Both the position numbers and the translations under genes were made by a program. A stretch of 59,105 bases of DNA from Clostridia bacterium. Lineage in GTDB: Bacteria; Bacillota; Clostridia; Christensenellales; Aristaeellaceae. Positions 7,761-16,347 of the stretch are shown here, in pieces (positions within the stretch are counted from its first letter, which is position 1; each line of letters begins with the position of its first letter). A model generated the notes under the pieces. That model was not told where the DNA came from. It did no database searches and worked only from the letters and a program-made list of their open reading frames with translations. Where the stretch lies: positions 1 to 59,105 of the forward strand of contig JAFWXL010000049.1 in assembly GCA_017545905.1 (NCBI GenBank), written 5' to 3'.

Positions 7761-8039
7761 ATGGCGATCAGGACAAACACCACGCAGACGATTGAGCGCG
7801 CGTCCAGCGCGCTGGCGGGCAAGTGCGAGGCGACGGAAAAGAACATGGACAAGCTGCTGGCGCAGGCGGGCTGTGCCGGCTGCAGGAAGGAAAAGGTGGT
7901 GCTGCCGCTTGTGCCGGGCAGCAGGGATGACGTTGTATTTGTAGGGCTTAACGGCGTGAGCTTTTACTTCATGCGCGGCAGGACGGTGGAGATGGCGGCG
8001 CCGCTGCTGGAGATTCTGCGCAATACCGGCGTGATGTAA
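7761..8039 (+). CDS. Small head protein of unknown function (92 aa)
   Basis: The start chosen is the ATG behind AAAGGAG; an upstream in-frame start lies inside R4. The middle has a CAGCRK cysteine pair. The C-terminal half (VPGSRDDVVFVGLNGVSFYF, then RGRTVEMAAPLLEILRN) resembles short proteins found after capsid genes in Firmicutes phages. Probably a minor head or decoration component. No function can be assigned. Confidence 0.6.
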   Translation: MAIRTNTTQTIERASSALAGKCEATEKNMDKLLAQAGCAGCRKEKVVLPLVPGSRDDVVFVGLNGVSFYFMRGRTVEMAAPLLEILRNTGVM

Positions 8040-8060
8040 ACAGGGATCGGAGGCGGGACG

Positions 8061-8624
8061 ATGACGCTGGCAAACATCATGAAGCTGGCGCTGAAGCAGC
8101 TGGACGAGGCGGCGGAGGACATTGCGGAATACGACGGGCTATTCAAAGGCTATGCCAATATGGGTTACATGATTGCGATCCGCATGTTTTACAGGCCGCG
8201 GGAAGCATTCGACCTGCACACCGACAGGAAGGGGTGCGCGGATATCCGCGCACTCCCGATTGAGCGGGTGATTGCGGTGAAGGACGCCGCAGGCAGAGAG
8301 ATTGGATTTGACATCGATGCGCTGGGCATGTCGGTGATGACCGGCAGGCGGGATGCAGCGATACAGGTGCTGGCACAGACAAAGAGGCCGCCGCTGAGCA
8401 GGGAGACCGACGAACCGGATCTGCCTGAATGGGCGCATCCGGCGCTGGCGGACTACATCTGTTACAGGCATCTGTCCAGCGGGAGTCTGGCCAAACAGAA
8501 CCGGGCAGAATTCTTCAGGCAGAGCTTTTATCAGCAGATGCGTGCGCTGACGCCGCAGGGTGCAGGCAGCGTGACGCGGATGAAAAACCTGTACGCGGTG
8601 ACGGATGCGCGATACAGGCGCTGA
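8061..8624 (+). CDS. Head-tail connector/adaptor-like protein
   Basis: A 187-residue protein with helical ends and a central beta region, beginning MTLANIMKLALKQLDEAAED. It lies between capsid and tail-hub genes, where short-tailed phages keep the gp4-type adaptor that docks the tail to the portal. The segment GYANMGYMIAIRMFY and C-terminal YADYICYRHLSSG-like helices (ADYICYRHL) fit adaptor proteins described for Clostridia phages. Assignment is by position and size. Confidence 0.5.
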   Translation: MTLANIMKLALKQLDEAAEDIAEYDGLFKGYANMGYMIAIRMFYRPREAFDLHTDRKGCADIRALPIERVIAVKDAAGREIGFDIDALGMSVMTGRRDAAIQVLAQTKRPPLSRETDEPDLPEWAHPALADYICYRHLSSGSLAKQNRAEFFRQSFYQQMRALTPQGAGSVTRMKNLYAVTDARYRR

Positions 8625-8657
8625 ACGGCAACAGATAAGGAAAACGGAGGTGAGCGG

Positions 8658-10148
8658 GTGGCGAGGTATGAACCGGATGACGGCAAGGGGGTATTTACGA
8701 TTCCCACGCCCAAGGGGATATATCAGGCGGCAGGCGACACAAATGTGAATCCGGATTACGCTTACCGTGCGGAGAACATGCGCACGCAGCAGGGGCTGCT
8801 GGCAACGGGATACGGAACGAGCCGCGCTTTTCCTGCGCTGGGTGAACCGATTGAGACGCTGGAGCGATTCTACAGGCGGAGCAGGCCGGATGATCCGCAG
8901 GTATTTGTGGCGGGTGCGGGCGGCGCGATTTATACCTACACGATGGGCACGGAAGGATGGATCAGACGGGCAGAGGGCTTTTCAAGCAACAAATGGAGCT
9001 GCGTGACATATGAGACGACTGAAAACGAGGAAACGACCGATCTGCTGATCATGAGCAATGCGCTTGACGGCATGGTGGTGCTCTTTGGCAGCGATCTGAG
9101 GGTGGAAAAGAAGACGCCGGCTGTCGGCGATGACCATACCGAAGTGCGCTTTGCCGTGCTCGGGCGGCATGCAGAGCGCATATGGGGAACGGGGGCGCCG
9201 GGATATCCGGACGACATATTCTATTCCAGAGCATACGATCCGCTTGACTGGACGGGCATGCCGGATACGCCGGAGCTGGGCGGCGGCGTGATCAGGCAGC
9301 CGACGTGGGACGGGGACGCATTTACGGCGCTGGCGCCTTTTGGCGCCTATCTGCTTGCGGTGAAGGCGCATACGGTGTATGAGATCCGCGGAAGCGATCC
9401 GTCGAATTTCACGATTTCGCAGGCATACGGCACGGACGGTCCTGTGCAGGCGGGTACGGTATGCACGGACAGGCTGAAGATGCTGTTTCTGTCCCAGAAC
9501 GGACTGGGACTCTACGACGGATCGGCACTGGAGCTGCTGTCCAAGGATGCGCTGCATGAGACGATGCGCATGCGTATGCAGGGAATGGAAAGCGCGGCGA
9601 CGGCATGCGTGAGCGAGCATGTGTACTATCTGGCGCTGTGCATCAAGGAAAACGAGGACGACGTGCTGACGGCGAACAACGCGGTGATTGAGTACGATTT
9701 ACTCAGGGGCACGTTTATGATCCGCAAGGGAATCCGGGTACGGGATTTCTTTGCGCTGGACGGAAGTATTTATTTTACGCAGGCGGATGCGCCGTATGAG
9801 GTGCTGCGCTACAATGACCGCGCTTCGGGCAGCTATATGGGGACGGCGATGAAATGCCTGTGGGAGACGCCGTGGCTGGATCTGGGCAAGGATGTGATGA
9901 AGCGGGATTTTGTGCTGCGGTTTACAGCGGATGCGGACGAAAATGACGTGCCGGTGCGCCTGACGATCATCACGGACAGGGGCGAGAAGATGCGCACGGT
10001 GCTGCTGAGCAAAGCGCGCCGGGACTACCGGGTGAAAATACAGACGGGAGGCGTTCGCATGCGGCTGAGGATTGAGAGCAGTGAACGCGCGGCGGGCTGG
10101 CGGATATACGGCGGCGTTCAGGTGGCGTACACATCGGACGAGATATAA
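8658..10148 (+). CDS. Tail hub / DNA-stabilisation-like beta-propeller protein
   Basis: A 496-residue, beta-rich protein with a GTG start and an upstream CGGAGGTGA ribosome site. Repeated strand-turn blocks with aromatic and Asp/Gly turns (GAGGAIYTYTMGTEGW, SNALDGMVVLFGS, APFGAYLLAVKAHTVYEIRG, SQNGLGLYDGSA) point to a beta-propeller. This is the fold of P22 gp10-type packaged-DNA stabilisation proteins and of related tail tubular B proteins. It would plug or extend the portal in a short tail. There is no long contractile-tail or tape-measure gene nearby. Confidence 0.6.
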   Translation: MARYEPDDGKGVFTIPTPKGIYQAAGDTNVNPDYAYRAENMRTQQGLLATGYGTSRAFPALGEPIETLERFYRRSRPDDPQVFVAGAGGAIYTYTMGTEGWIRRAEGFSSNKWSCVTYETTENEETTDLLIMSNALDGMVVLFGSDLRVEKKTPAVGDDHTEVRFAVLGRHAERIWGTGAPGYPDDIFYSRAYDPLDWTGMPDTPELGGGVIRQPTWDGDAFTALAPFGAYLLAVKAHTVYEIRGSDPSNFTISQAYGTDGPVQAGTVCTDRLKMLFLSQNGLGLYDGSALELLSKDALHETMRMRMQGMESAATACVSEHVYYLALCIKENEDDVLTANNAVIEYDLLRGTFMIRKGIRVRDFFALDGSIYFTQADAPYEVLRYNDRASGSYMGTAMKCLWETPWLDLGKDVMKRDFVLRFTADADENDVPVRLTIITDRGEKMRTVLLSKARRDYRVKIQTGGVRMRLRIESSERAAGWRIYGGVQVAYTSDEI

Positions 10149-10175
10149 GCCGGAGACGGAGAAAGGAGGACGGAA

Positions 10176-11012
10176 GTGGCGAGGATTACGGTTTCGAGCA
10201 GCAAGTATGAGAGCTCGACAAAGAGTCAGTACCACAGCCAGAGCAAAAGCGAAAGCCAGAGCCGGAGCAGCAGCGAGACGAAAAAGGTGCTCGATGAAAA
10301 GCTCCGCGATCAGATCCTTTCGGGACTGATGGGATATATGACGGACGAGGAAATTGACGCCTACGCGCGCAGCCTTCTTGAGCCGCAGCGCAATGCTGAG
10401 CTGGAGGCGGCGCAGCAAAAATATGACACGGCGAAGCAGCTGGGCGAGCAGGAGATTGAGGATCTGGCGGCGGAGCTGACGCGCAGCATTGGCGAACAGA
10501 AGCGCAGCTATGCGAAGAGCGCGGCAGACGTACAGACGGCGGCGCTGGCACGCGGCATGGGCAGAAGCAGCTACACGCTGGATGTGCTGGCAAACGAGGG
10601 GGAACGGATGGCACGGTCTATCCGCGAACTGACACAGGAAAATGAAAGAAAGAGCGGGCAGGTGCGAGCGCAGATGGCGCAGGCGGCGCAGCACAACGCG
10701 CAGACGCAGGGCAGGCTGAATGCCGATTATGCCTCGCAGCTGGCAGCCAAGGTGCAGGAACTCAGACAGAGCCAGCGCAGGGAATACAACCAGAATTATC
10801 TGGCAGCGATATCGGGGAGCATGGGATCGAGTACGAGCGGGCAGAGCAGCACGAAGGGCACGAGTGTGAGCGACACGACGGGCACTTCGCAGACACAGGG
10901 ATCCAGAACCACGGTGACCCGATCGTCCGGGGGCGGCTCGGGCAGCGGAAAGGCGGATGCTTCAGAGGTAGATGTGGTGAGCGGCGCGGCCAAAAGCGTC
11001 AGATATCGATAA
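10176..11012 (+). CDS. Ser-rich coiled-coil protein, possible DNA-ejection protein
   Basis: A 278-residue protein with a GTG start behind AAAGGAGGA. Residues 1-35 are almost all Ser/Lys/Gln/Glu, residues 40-205 are long amphipathic helices (AELEAAQQKYDTAKQLGEQE and similar) and residues 215-265 are Ser/Thr/Gly-rich and disordered. Internal virion proteins that leave the head with DNA have this layout, and the gene follows the tail hub. A structural linker between hub and fibres is the alternative. Confidence 0.5.
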   Translation: MARITVSSSKYESSTKSQYHSQSKSESQSRSSSETKKVLDEKLRDQILSGLMGYMTDEEIDAYARSLLEPQRNAELEAAQQKYDTAKQLGEQEIEDLAAELTRSIGEQKRSYAKSAADVQTAALARGMGRSSYTLDVLANEGERMARSIRELTQENERKSGQVRAQMAQAAQHNAQTQGRLNADYASQLAAKVQELRQSQRREYNQNYLAAISGSMGSSTSGQSSTKGTSVSDTTGTSQTQGSRTTVTRSSGGGSGSGKADASEVDVVSGAAKSVRYR

Positions 11013-11028
11013 GAGAGGAGGAGCGGCA

Positions 11029-11826
11029 ATGATCGAAGCGAGCTTTGACAGTGATCGCGACCGGCAGGCGCTGGCAAGCGGCGCGTATCAGTACGATACG
11101 GGCCAGCGGTTGAGGATGCATGGACTGCCGTCGCCGCAGGAACTGGCGGAAGCGGACGATTTTCTTTCGGGAAATATTGTGACGGTTCAGGTGCACTATG
11201 GCTTTAAGGGGGAGAGCCAGACGGAAACGAGGCTTGCGCTGTGGGACGAGCAGGCAGGCTGCTATCTGGCGGCGATTCCGGACGAATACCTGCAGAGAAA
11301 CGAATGCGTGCATGCGTATGTATATGTCAGCTACGGCCTGGATGAAACGGGAAACGGCCGGACAAAGACGATGTACACGCTGACCATGCGGCCAATCAGC
11401 CGGCCTGCGCCCAACAATGTGGCTACACAGAGCCAGTGGGAAGCGTGGGCGCTGAAGGCAGATGAAACGGATATGGCTGTCGCTGAGGTGCAGACGGCGG
11501 GAAGCGGAGCTCTGGCGGCGGCAACTGCGGCAGAAGAAGCGGGAAAAACAGCAGAGCAGGCGGCAAATGCGGCAGGCGAAGCGGCGCAGGAAGCGGAAGC
11601 AGCGGTTAAGAGAATGATGGAGGTTTCACAGCGATGGAAAGAGATGACGGTGAACGTGATTTCGCAGCCGGCAGGCACGGCAGCGACAGCTGAGCTTTCG
11701 GGCGGCGTGCTGACGCTTGGTGTGCCGCAGGGAAGCAGCGGTGAAAAAGGCGAGACGGGAGACACCGGCCCGGCAGACATTGCGCTGACGCTGGCAGAGG
11801 GCGTATTGACGATTATGCCCATATAA
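11029..11826 (+). CDS. BppU-like upper baseplate / fibre adaptor with collagen-like segment
   Basis: 265 residues. Residues 1-130 form a beta-sandwich-like domain (IVTVQVHYGFKGESQTETRL, YVYVSYGLDETGNGRTKTMY) like the N-terminus of BppU-type proteins. An Ala-rich coiled coil follows (about 140-200), then a short collagen-like GEKGETGDTGP stretch near residue 240. Such proteins trimerise and attach receptor-binding fibres. The next gene repeats the coiled-coil plus collagen design. GAGGAGGAG is the ribosome site. Confidence 0.65.
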   Translation: MIEASFDSDRDRQALASGAYQYDTGQRLRMHGLPSPQELAEADDFLSGNIVTVQVHYGFKGESQTETRLALWDEQAGCYLAAIPDEYLQRNECVHAYVYVSYGLDETGNGRTKTMYTLTMRPISRPAPNNVATQSQWEAWALKADETDMAVAEVQTAGSGALAAATAAEEAGKTAEQAANAAGEAAQEAEAAVKRMMEVSQRWKEMTVNVISQPAGTAATAELSGGVLTLGVPQGSSGEKGETGDTGPADIALTLAEGVLTIMPI

Positions 11827-11838
11827 GGAGGGATGATG

Positions 11839-12246
11839 ATGGCGGGAAACACATTTGATGCGCTGATGACTGAGGTAAACCTGAAGATTGCGCAGGCGGG
11901 TACGGCCATTTCTCAGGCGAATGCCTCGGCGGCAAAAGCAATGGAGGCGGCAGATGCGGCAGGCAGCGCGGCGGCTGATGCGGATGCGGCGGCTGATCAT
12001 GCGGGCAGTGCGGCTGCTGCGGCCCAGGCTGAGGCGGAGAAATGGGAAGGGGCAACGGTTGATGCGGCTGCGATTGACGCGCAGGAAAGCGCCGGCATTG
12101 CGTTGAGCGAAAAGGATGGCGTGAAGCACCTTGTATTCTCCATTCCGCGGGGCAGAGACGGCGCGGCGGGCACAAAGGGCGACACGGGCAGAAGCGGCGT
12201 GGCATTCAGCCTGTCGGGCACAAAGCTCTATATCAGCACGGACTAA
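11839..12246 (+). CDS. Short trimeric tail fibre protein
   Basis: A 135-residue protein; of three consecutive ATGs the third (MAGNTFD) sits at proper distance from AAGGAGGG. It is mainly an alanine-rich coiled coil (AAKAMEAADAAGSAAADADA), then GRDGAAGTKGDTGRSG (collagen-like) and a small C-terminal beta unit ending KLYISTD. This is typical of a trimeric fibre shaft or adaptor. It lies in a run of fibre genes separated by only 12-13 bp. Confidence 0.6.
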   Translation: MAGNTFDALMTEVNLKIAQAGTAISQANASAAKAMEAADAAGSAAADADAAADHAGSAAAAAQAEAEKWEGATVDAAAIDAQESAGIALSEKDGVKHLVFSIPRGRDGAAGTKGDTGRSGVAFSLSGTKLYISTD

Positions 12247-12258
12247 GGAGGGAAGCGG

Positions 12259-13164
12259 ATGGCGACGAAAGTGCCTGCGTACAGCTATGACGGCACATCT
12301 TCTTCAGAGGTCAGGAACGGATACTGGTACATCTATCTCAAGACGACCGGCACGAAGGCATTCACGATGGCATACGCGAAGACTGGCGTGGAGGTATGCA
12401 TTGTCGGCGGCGGCGCGGGCGGAAGGGCGTATTCAACAATTCACGACCAAGGTGAAGACGGCGGCGGCGGCGGCACCGTGCTGAATAAAACAGGCGTCTC
12501 CATTGCCGCAGGGACTGTCTATCCCATCACGGTCGGTGCGGGCGGCAGCCTGAGCACATGGTCGAGCACGGGTGGATGGCATGGCGAGGGCGGTGAAGGC
12601 GGGGCGTCGAGCGCGTTTGGATTCACCGCTGCCGGAGGTCAGACAGGAAAAGGCAATGCTGGTTTGTCAAAGACAGATGCTGATGCTACGGCTGGCGGTG
12701 CTGGTACGTATGCGTTTGGCGATACGAGTCTTCCGCGCTATGGCGGCGGCGGTGGCGGCGGCGCGGATGATTGGTATAAGCCGGGCGCTGGCGGTGCCGG
12801 TGGCGGCGGTAGGGGTGGTTATGGCAAGGCAGCCGGCAAGACAGACTCTGCCAGCGCGAATGCCATTGCAGGAGCCGCGAATACGGGTGGTGGCGGCGGC
12901 GGAGCTGGCGAGGGATATGCCGAAGGGTATGACAACGCTGTTTCCGGCAATGCGGCCAAGGGCGGAAGCGGCATCGTGATTATCCGGGGCACGGAGGATG
13001 ATTTCCTGCCTGTGTATTTCAACGGCACGCAGCTGAGCGAGATCTATTTCAATGGAGAGAAGCTTGCCGGCCTGATCTATGGCGGAACGCGAATCTTTGC
13101 AAGGGTGATGGCGTGGATCAGAGGAAGGATCGGTCTTGATACTGGAGAGGTGGTTCCGGCGTGA
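12259..13164 (+). CDS. Glycine-rich tail adhesin
   Basis: 301 residues. An N-terminal beta domain (residues 1-55) is followed by a region dominated by glycine runs (GGGGG blocks, GGAGGAGGGGRGGYG) up to about residue 245, then a conserved-looking C-terminus with two YFNGxxL motifs (PVYFNGTQLSEIYFNGEKLA). Poly-glycine segments of this kind pack into helical sandwiches in phage adhesins such as gp38 of T-even relatives. It probably binds the cell surface. Its GTGA overlap couples it to the next fibre gene. Confidence 0.6.
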   Translation: MATKVPAYSYDGTSSSEVRNGYWYIYLKTTGTKAFTMAYAKTGVEVCIVGGGAGGRAYSTIHDQGEDGGGGGTVLNKTGVSIAAGTVYPITVGAGGSLSTWSSTGGWHGEGGEGGASSAFGFTAAGGQTGKGNAGLSKTDADATAGGAGTYAFGDTSLPRYGGGGGGGADDWYKPGAGGAGGGGRGGYGKAAGKTDSASANAIAGAANTGGGGGGAGEGYAEGYDNAVSGNAAKGGSGIVIIRGTEDDFLPVYFNGTQLSEIYFNGEKLAGLIYGGTRIFARVMAWIRGRIGLDTGEVVPA

Positions 13165-14246
13165 AGCAGCTGCGGGTGCCGGAGTACCGGGAGAATGAAA
13201 GTGAGAGCAAATTCCTCAAAGCGCTGGTGGCGTTCCTCAAGGAGCTGTGCAGCGAGACATGGACGGACAGCAGGATGACGGCCAAAAAGCTTTCGGGGAT
13301 CCGTTATCCGGTGACCAGCGTGAACGGCAAGGCTGGCGACGTGCAGCTGAATGCTCAGGACGTGGGCGCACGACCCGACACATGGACGCCCTCTGCCAAG
13401 GACGTGGGGGCACGGCCCGATACATGGACGCCCAGCGCATCCGACGTCGGCGCGCTGCCCAGCGGCGGCACAGCAGCGGATGCAGGCAAGCTGGGCGGCA
13501 AAGACCCGGCCTTTTATACGCCGTATACCAATATCGCCGACAACAGCGACTTCACAAAATGGGTAGCGCAGGCAGGCATCGGCGGTGCGCACGGAGCGCA
13601 GGCATATGGCGGCGACCGCTGGAAACTGACATCAGGCACGATCACAGGCGAAAAGAATGCAGACGGCGACGGATACAGCAATATCACGCTGAACGGCACG
13701 CTTACGCAGATCGTTCCTTCGCCGCCTGCCTTGGCTACGCCTTTCATTGAGATGATCAGCGGAACGGCTGAAATCTCATATGACGCAGAAAGCGGCGAGA
13801 TCGTCATCACCAGCAGCGGCGGCGTGATCAAAAACGTGCTGCTCCTTGAGGGCGAATGGACGGTGAAGCCAGAGTATGTGTCGAAGGGATACGGCGCGGA
13901 ACTGACTGAATGCCAGAGGTATTACTGGAGATGGATACCCAGCTATACGGCTGCCGCATTAGGTTTTGCCATAAATTGGACTGCAGCATCTGCAAGAACT
14001 GTAATTTATTTGCCTGTAACGATGAGAAACCAAGGTGTATTGCCTTCTGTAAATTTCAAAAATATGTATATTGCATACCGCGCTTCTAGCAAAGGTATCA
14101 ATCCGACAGCATTTACAGTAATGGCAGAAAGGGAAAACGTCCTGCACCTTGGCATGGCAATTTCTAGCGGAACGACGGGCGAAGGTGGATATCTTATATC
14201 AGCGGATACTACGGACGCATATGTAGAGGTATCAAAGGACTTGTAA
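13161..14246 (+). CDS. Tail fibre / receptor-binding protein
   Basis: 361 residues with a GTG start overlapping the previous stop. An N-terminal helical part (1-45) leads into the fibre repeat VNGKAGDVQLNAQDVGA and two nearly identical 14-residue copies of DVGARPDTWTPSA plus K or S, with a third partial copy. A beta-rich head follows. The last 95 or so codons are clearly lower in GC than the rest, suggesting an exchanged receptor-binding tip. Probably the main host-range determinant. Confidence 0.7.
   Translation: MKQLRVPEYRENESESKFLKALVAFLKELCSETWTDSRMTAKKLSGIRYPVTSVNGKAGDVQLNAQDVGARPDTWTPSAKDVGARPDTWTPSASDVGALPSGGTAADAGKLGGKDPAFYTPYTNIADNSDFTKWVAQAGIGGAHGAQAYGGDRWKLTSGTITGEKNADGDGYSNITLNGTLTQIVPSPPALATPFIEMISGTAEISYDAESGEIVITSSGGVIKNVLLLEGEWTVKPEYVSKGYGAELTECQRYYWRWIPSYTAAALGFAINWTAASARTVIYLPVTMRNQGVLPSVNFKNMYIAYRASSKGINPTAFTVMAERENVLHLGMAISSGTTGEGGYLISADTTDAYVEVSKDL
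13359..13442 (+). repeat. Tandem 42-bp repeat in the fibre gene
   Basis: Two consecutive 42-bp units encode the 14-residue DVGARPDTWTPSA-K/S repeat, and a diverged third begins at 13443 (DVGALPSG). Silent differences between units (GGCGCACGACCC versus GGGGCACGGCCC) show the protein repeat is older than a recent slippage. Confidence 0.85.
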
Positions 14247-14259
14247 GGAGGGATGACCG

Positions 14260-14616
14260 ATGGAAATGAAACCGTATATCGTATACGTCAAAATGGACGA
14301 TGCAAACCGCATCACAGCGGTCAATTCCTCTGAATTCCTGAATGATCTGACCGGCTGGACGGAGATTGACAGCGGATACGGTGACAGATATCACCACGCG
14401 CAGGGCAACTACTTTGACAAGCCGATCATGGATGAGCGCGGTGTCTGGCGATACCGGCTGGTGCTCGGCGTGCCGCAGGAGCGCACGCAGGAAGATATGG
14501 ATGCGGACTATGTAGAGCCGGAAGCCCAGCCCACGCAGGAAGAGCGCATCGCGGCGCTGGAAGCGCAGTTGTCGGCCTACGAAGCGGCCTATGCACAGGG
14601 GGTGAATGAGGCGTGA
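14260..14616 (+). CDS. Fibre-associated protein (118 aa)
   Basis: A small acidic protein with an N-terminal fold YIVYVKMDDANRITAVNSSE, which is the pattern of short XkdW/tail-fibre-assembly-like proteins following phage fibre genes, and a C-terminal coiled coil (QPTQEERIAALEAQLSAYEA). It probably chaperones or caps the fibre. AAGGAGGG lies upstream. It overlaps the next gene by GTGA. Confidence 0.5.
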   Translation: MEMKPYIVYVKMDDANRITAVNSSEFLNDLTGWTEIDSGYGDRYHHAQGNYFDKPIMDERGVWRYRLVLGVPQERTQEDMDADYVEPEAQPTQEERIAALEAQLSAYEAAYAQGVNEA

Positions 14617-15050
14617 TCATGACGGATATTTTCCGCAGCCTCGGACGCGCGGATGCACTCAAGCTGCGCGAGGAGGCGCACAGCCTGAGCGGCACGCAGA
14701 TCATCGACCGGGAGCACAGCGCTCCGGCGTTTGATCCTCAGAAGGATTACAGCGCATGGCCTGCCGGCGCGCCCGTCACGGACGAGGGGCAGGTCTGGCT
14801 GCTGATTCAGCCGCACAACGCTTCGAACTATGCAGGCAGGCCGTCTGCGCTGCGCGCGCTGTGGGGGCTGGCACACACGACCGATCCCAAGAAAGCGAAG
14901 CCGTGGGTGGACGCGCACGGCACCAGCGGCATATATATGGCAGGAGAATGCTACAGGGACGCAGACGGCGTTGTGTGGCGATGCCTGCAGGACAATACGA
15001 TCCACGCTGCCGGCGCTGCTCCTGAGAGATGGGAGAGCGTAGAAGAATGA
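14613..15050 (+). CDS. Putative carbohydrate-binding tail protein
   Basis: 145 residues from the GTG overlapping the previous stop; an ATG two codons later (14619) is an equally possible start. The C-terminal half (GIYMAGECYRDADGVVWRCL, then GAAPERWESVEE) resembles a CBM5/12 or chitin-binding-like fold with aromatic residues spaced for sugar contacts. The N-terminal half is unassigned. An ATGA overlap couples it to the endolysin. Confidence 0.5.
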   Translation: MIMTDIFRSLGRADALKLREEAHSLSGTQIIDREHSAPAFDPQKDYSAWPAGAPVTDEGQVWLLIQPHNASNYAGRPSALRALWGLAHTTDPKKAKPWVDAHGTSGIYMAGECYRDADGVVWRCLQDNTIHAAGAAPERWESVEE

Positions 15051-15865
15051 TCGGAAAAGATGCGTTTGTCAAAAAGATTGAGGAGATTGCTGCGCGGAAG
15101 CTGAGTTACAGGATCGGCGGATTGGGCGCGGACGGAACCTGCGACTGCATCGGGCTGATCATGGGCGCGATGCTTGAACTGGGGCACGGACGATACGACC
15201 TGCACAGCACGAACTATTTTGCCAGATACCAGATGACGGGCATGGAAAAAGCAGATGGGAAAGCACTGTATGCCGGAGAGATCCTGTACAGGGCAAGGGA
15301 AGACACGAAGGACCTGCATGCGCGGTATCAGGCAGGCGGAAGGTATTATACCGGTGATCTGCTGGACTATTATCACGTAGGCGTGGTGACGGGCGTGAAT
15401 CCGCTGCGGATCATCGAATGCACGCAGTATGGCGCGGTGACGGGGATTGTGATCAGCGGCGTATTCAGAAACTGGCATTACGGTGGAAAGCTGAGGGATG
15501 TGCTGTATGACGGCGATACCGGAGAACAGGAGGGGGATGAGGCGCGTATGGAGGCATTGTATCAGGCGCGGGTGACGACGCAGAAGGATCCGCTGATGCT
15601 CAGGGATGCTCCCGGCGGGAAAAAAACGGGCGAGCTGCCTAAAGACGCGGTGGTTGACGTGCTTGGCGAAGGCGAATGGATGCATGTGCGATACGGCGGT
15701 GCAGCCGGGTATGCGAGTGCGCAATATCTGACAAGGATCGGCGCAGATTACAGCGGGCTGACGGTTCGTACGATTCTGACGGACGGAACTGGCGGCACGT
15801 GGGAGCCGGTGGGCGGGTACTCGGCGCGAACGGTGCTCGAGGAAAATGGAATACCCATGGACTGA
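15047..15865 (+). CDS. NlpC/P60-type endolysin with SH3 domain
   Basis: A 272-residue peptidoglycan hydrolase. The start used is the ATG in the ATGA overlap (MIGKDAFVKK). The N-terminal domain has the cysteine-peptidase pattern, with catalytic Cys in GTCDCIGLIMG (C34) and His in DYYHVGVVTG (H110). A bacterial SH3 domain follows at about residues 172-235 (LRDAPGGKKTGELP, GYASAQYL), which would hold the enzyme on the wall. There is no signal peptide, so export relies on the holin two genes later. The gap to the next gene is 119 bp. Confidence 0.8.
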   Translation: MIGKDAFVKKIEEIAARKLSYRIGGLGADGTCDCIGLIMGAMLELGHGRYDLHSTNYFARYQMTGMEKADGKALYAGEILYRAREDTKDLHARYQAGGRYYTGDLLDYYHVGVVTGVNPLRIIECTQYGAVTGIVISGVFRNWHYGGKLRDVLYDGDTGEQEGDEARMEALYQARVTTQKDPLMLRDAPGGKKTGELPKDAVVDVLGEGEWMHVRYGGAAGYASAQYLTRIGADYSGLTVRTILTDGTGGTWEPVGGYSARTVLEENGIPMD

Positions 15866-15984
15866 GCGGATAGAGCCGAAAGACGTCGTAGGCGTGAAAT
15901 CCGGCGGAAACGCACAAACGAATGACAGGATTGGCTTGTTGGAAAAGCGGCACGCATACCGGCAAGTGAAGCGGAGGATAAAGG

Positions 15985-16347
15985 ATGAGAAATCCACTGG
16001 AATGGATGGCTGCCTGGTTTGCGGAGGCGATTCTTGACAAGCTGAGAGAACCGATCAATACCATCAATGAGAGGCTTGACCGGCTTGAACGCCTGCATGA
16101 ACAGGACAGGGCGGCGCTGGAATGCGATCTGAGCGTGATGGATGACAGAATCTGCTCGCTGATTGGCATTTGCCGAAAACGCGGATACACGACGGCGGAT
16201 GAACGCAGAAGAGTTACGCGGATGCACGATGCATACAGGGCGCGCGGCGGCAATCACGGTGAGGAGCATGAATACGAGGTATTTCTCACCCTGCCGACGC
16301 AGGAAGCATATGAAAGGACGAAGGAGAGGGGCAAAGATGAAGACTGA
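15985..16347 (+). CDS. Phage protein of unknown function before the holin (120 aa)
   Basis: A helical N-terminus (MRNPLEWMAAWFAEAILDKL) is followed by a coiled coil (INTINERLDRLERLHEQDRA) and a C-terminal motif TRMHDAYRARGGNHGEEHE common in short proteins next to phage holins. The amphipathic start might touch the membrane. A role in lysis timing or holin anchoring is possible but unproven. GGAGG lies upstream, and the gene overlaps the holin start by 11 bp. Confidence 0.5.
   Translation: MRNPLEWMAAWFAEAILDKLREPINTINERLDRLERLHEQDRAALECDLSVMDDRICSLIGICRKRGYTTADERRRVTRMHDAYRARGGNHGEEHEYEVFLTLPTQEAYERTKERGKDED

Noticed and set aside
12430..12910. Short GGC/GGT runs as a CRISPR-like or microsatellite array
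   Set aside because: They encode the poly-glycine segments of the adhesin, and the spacing is irregular.
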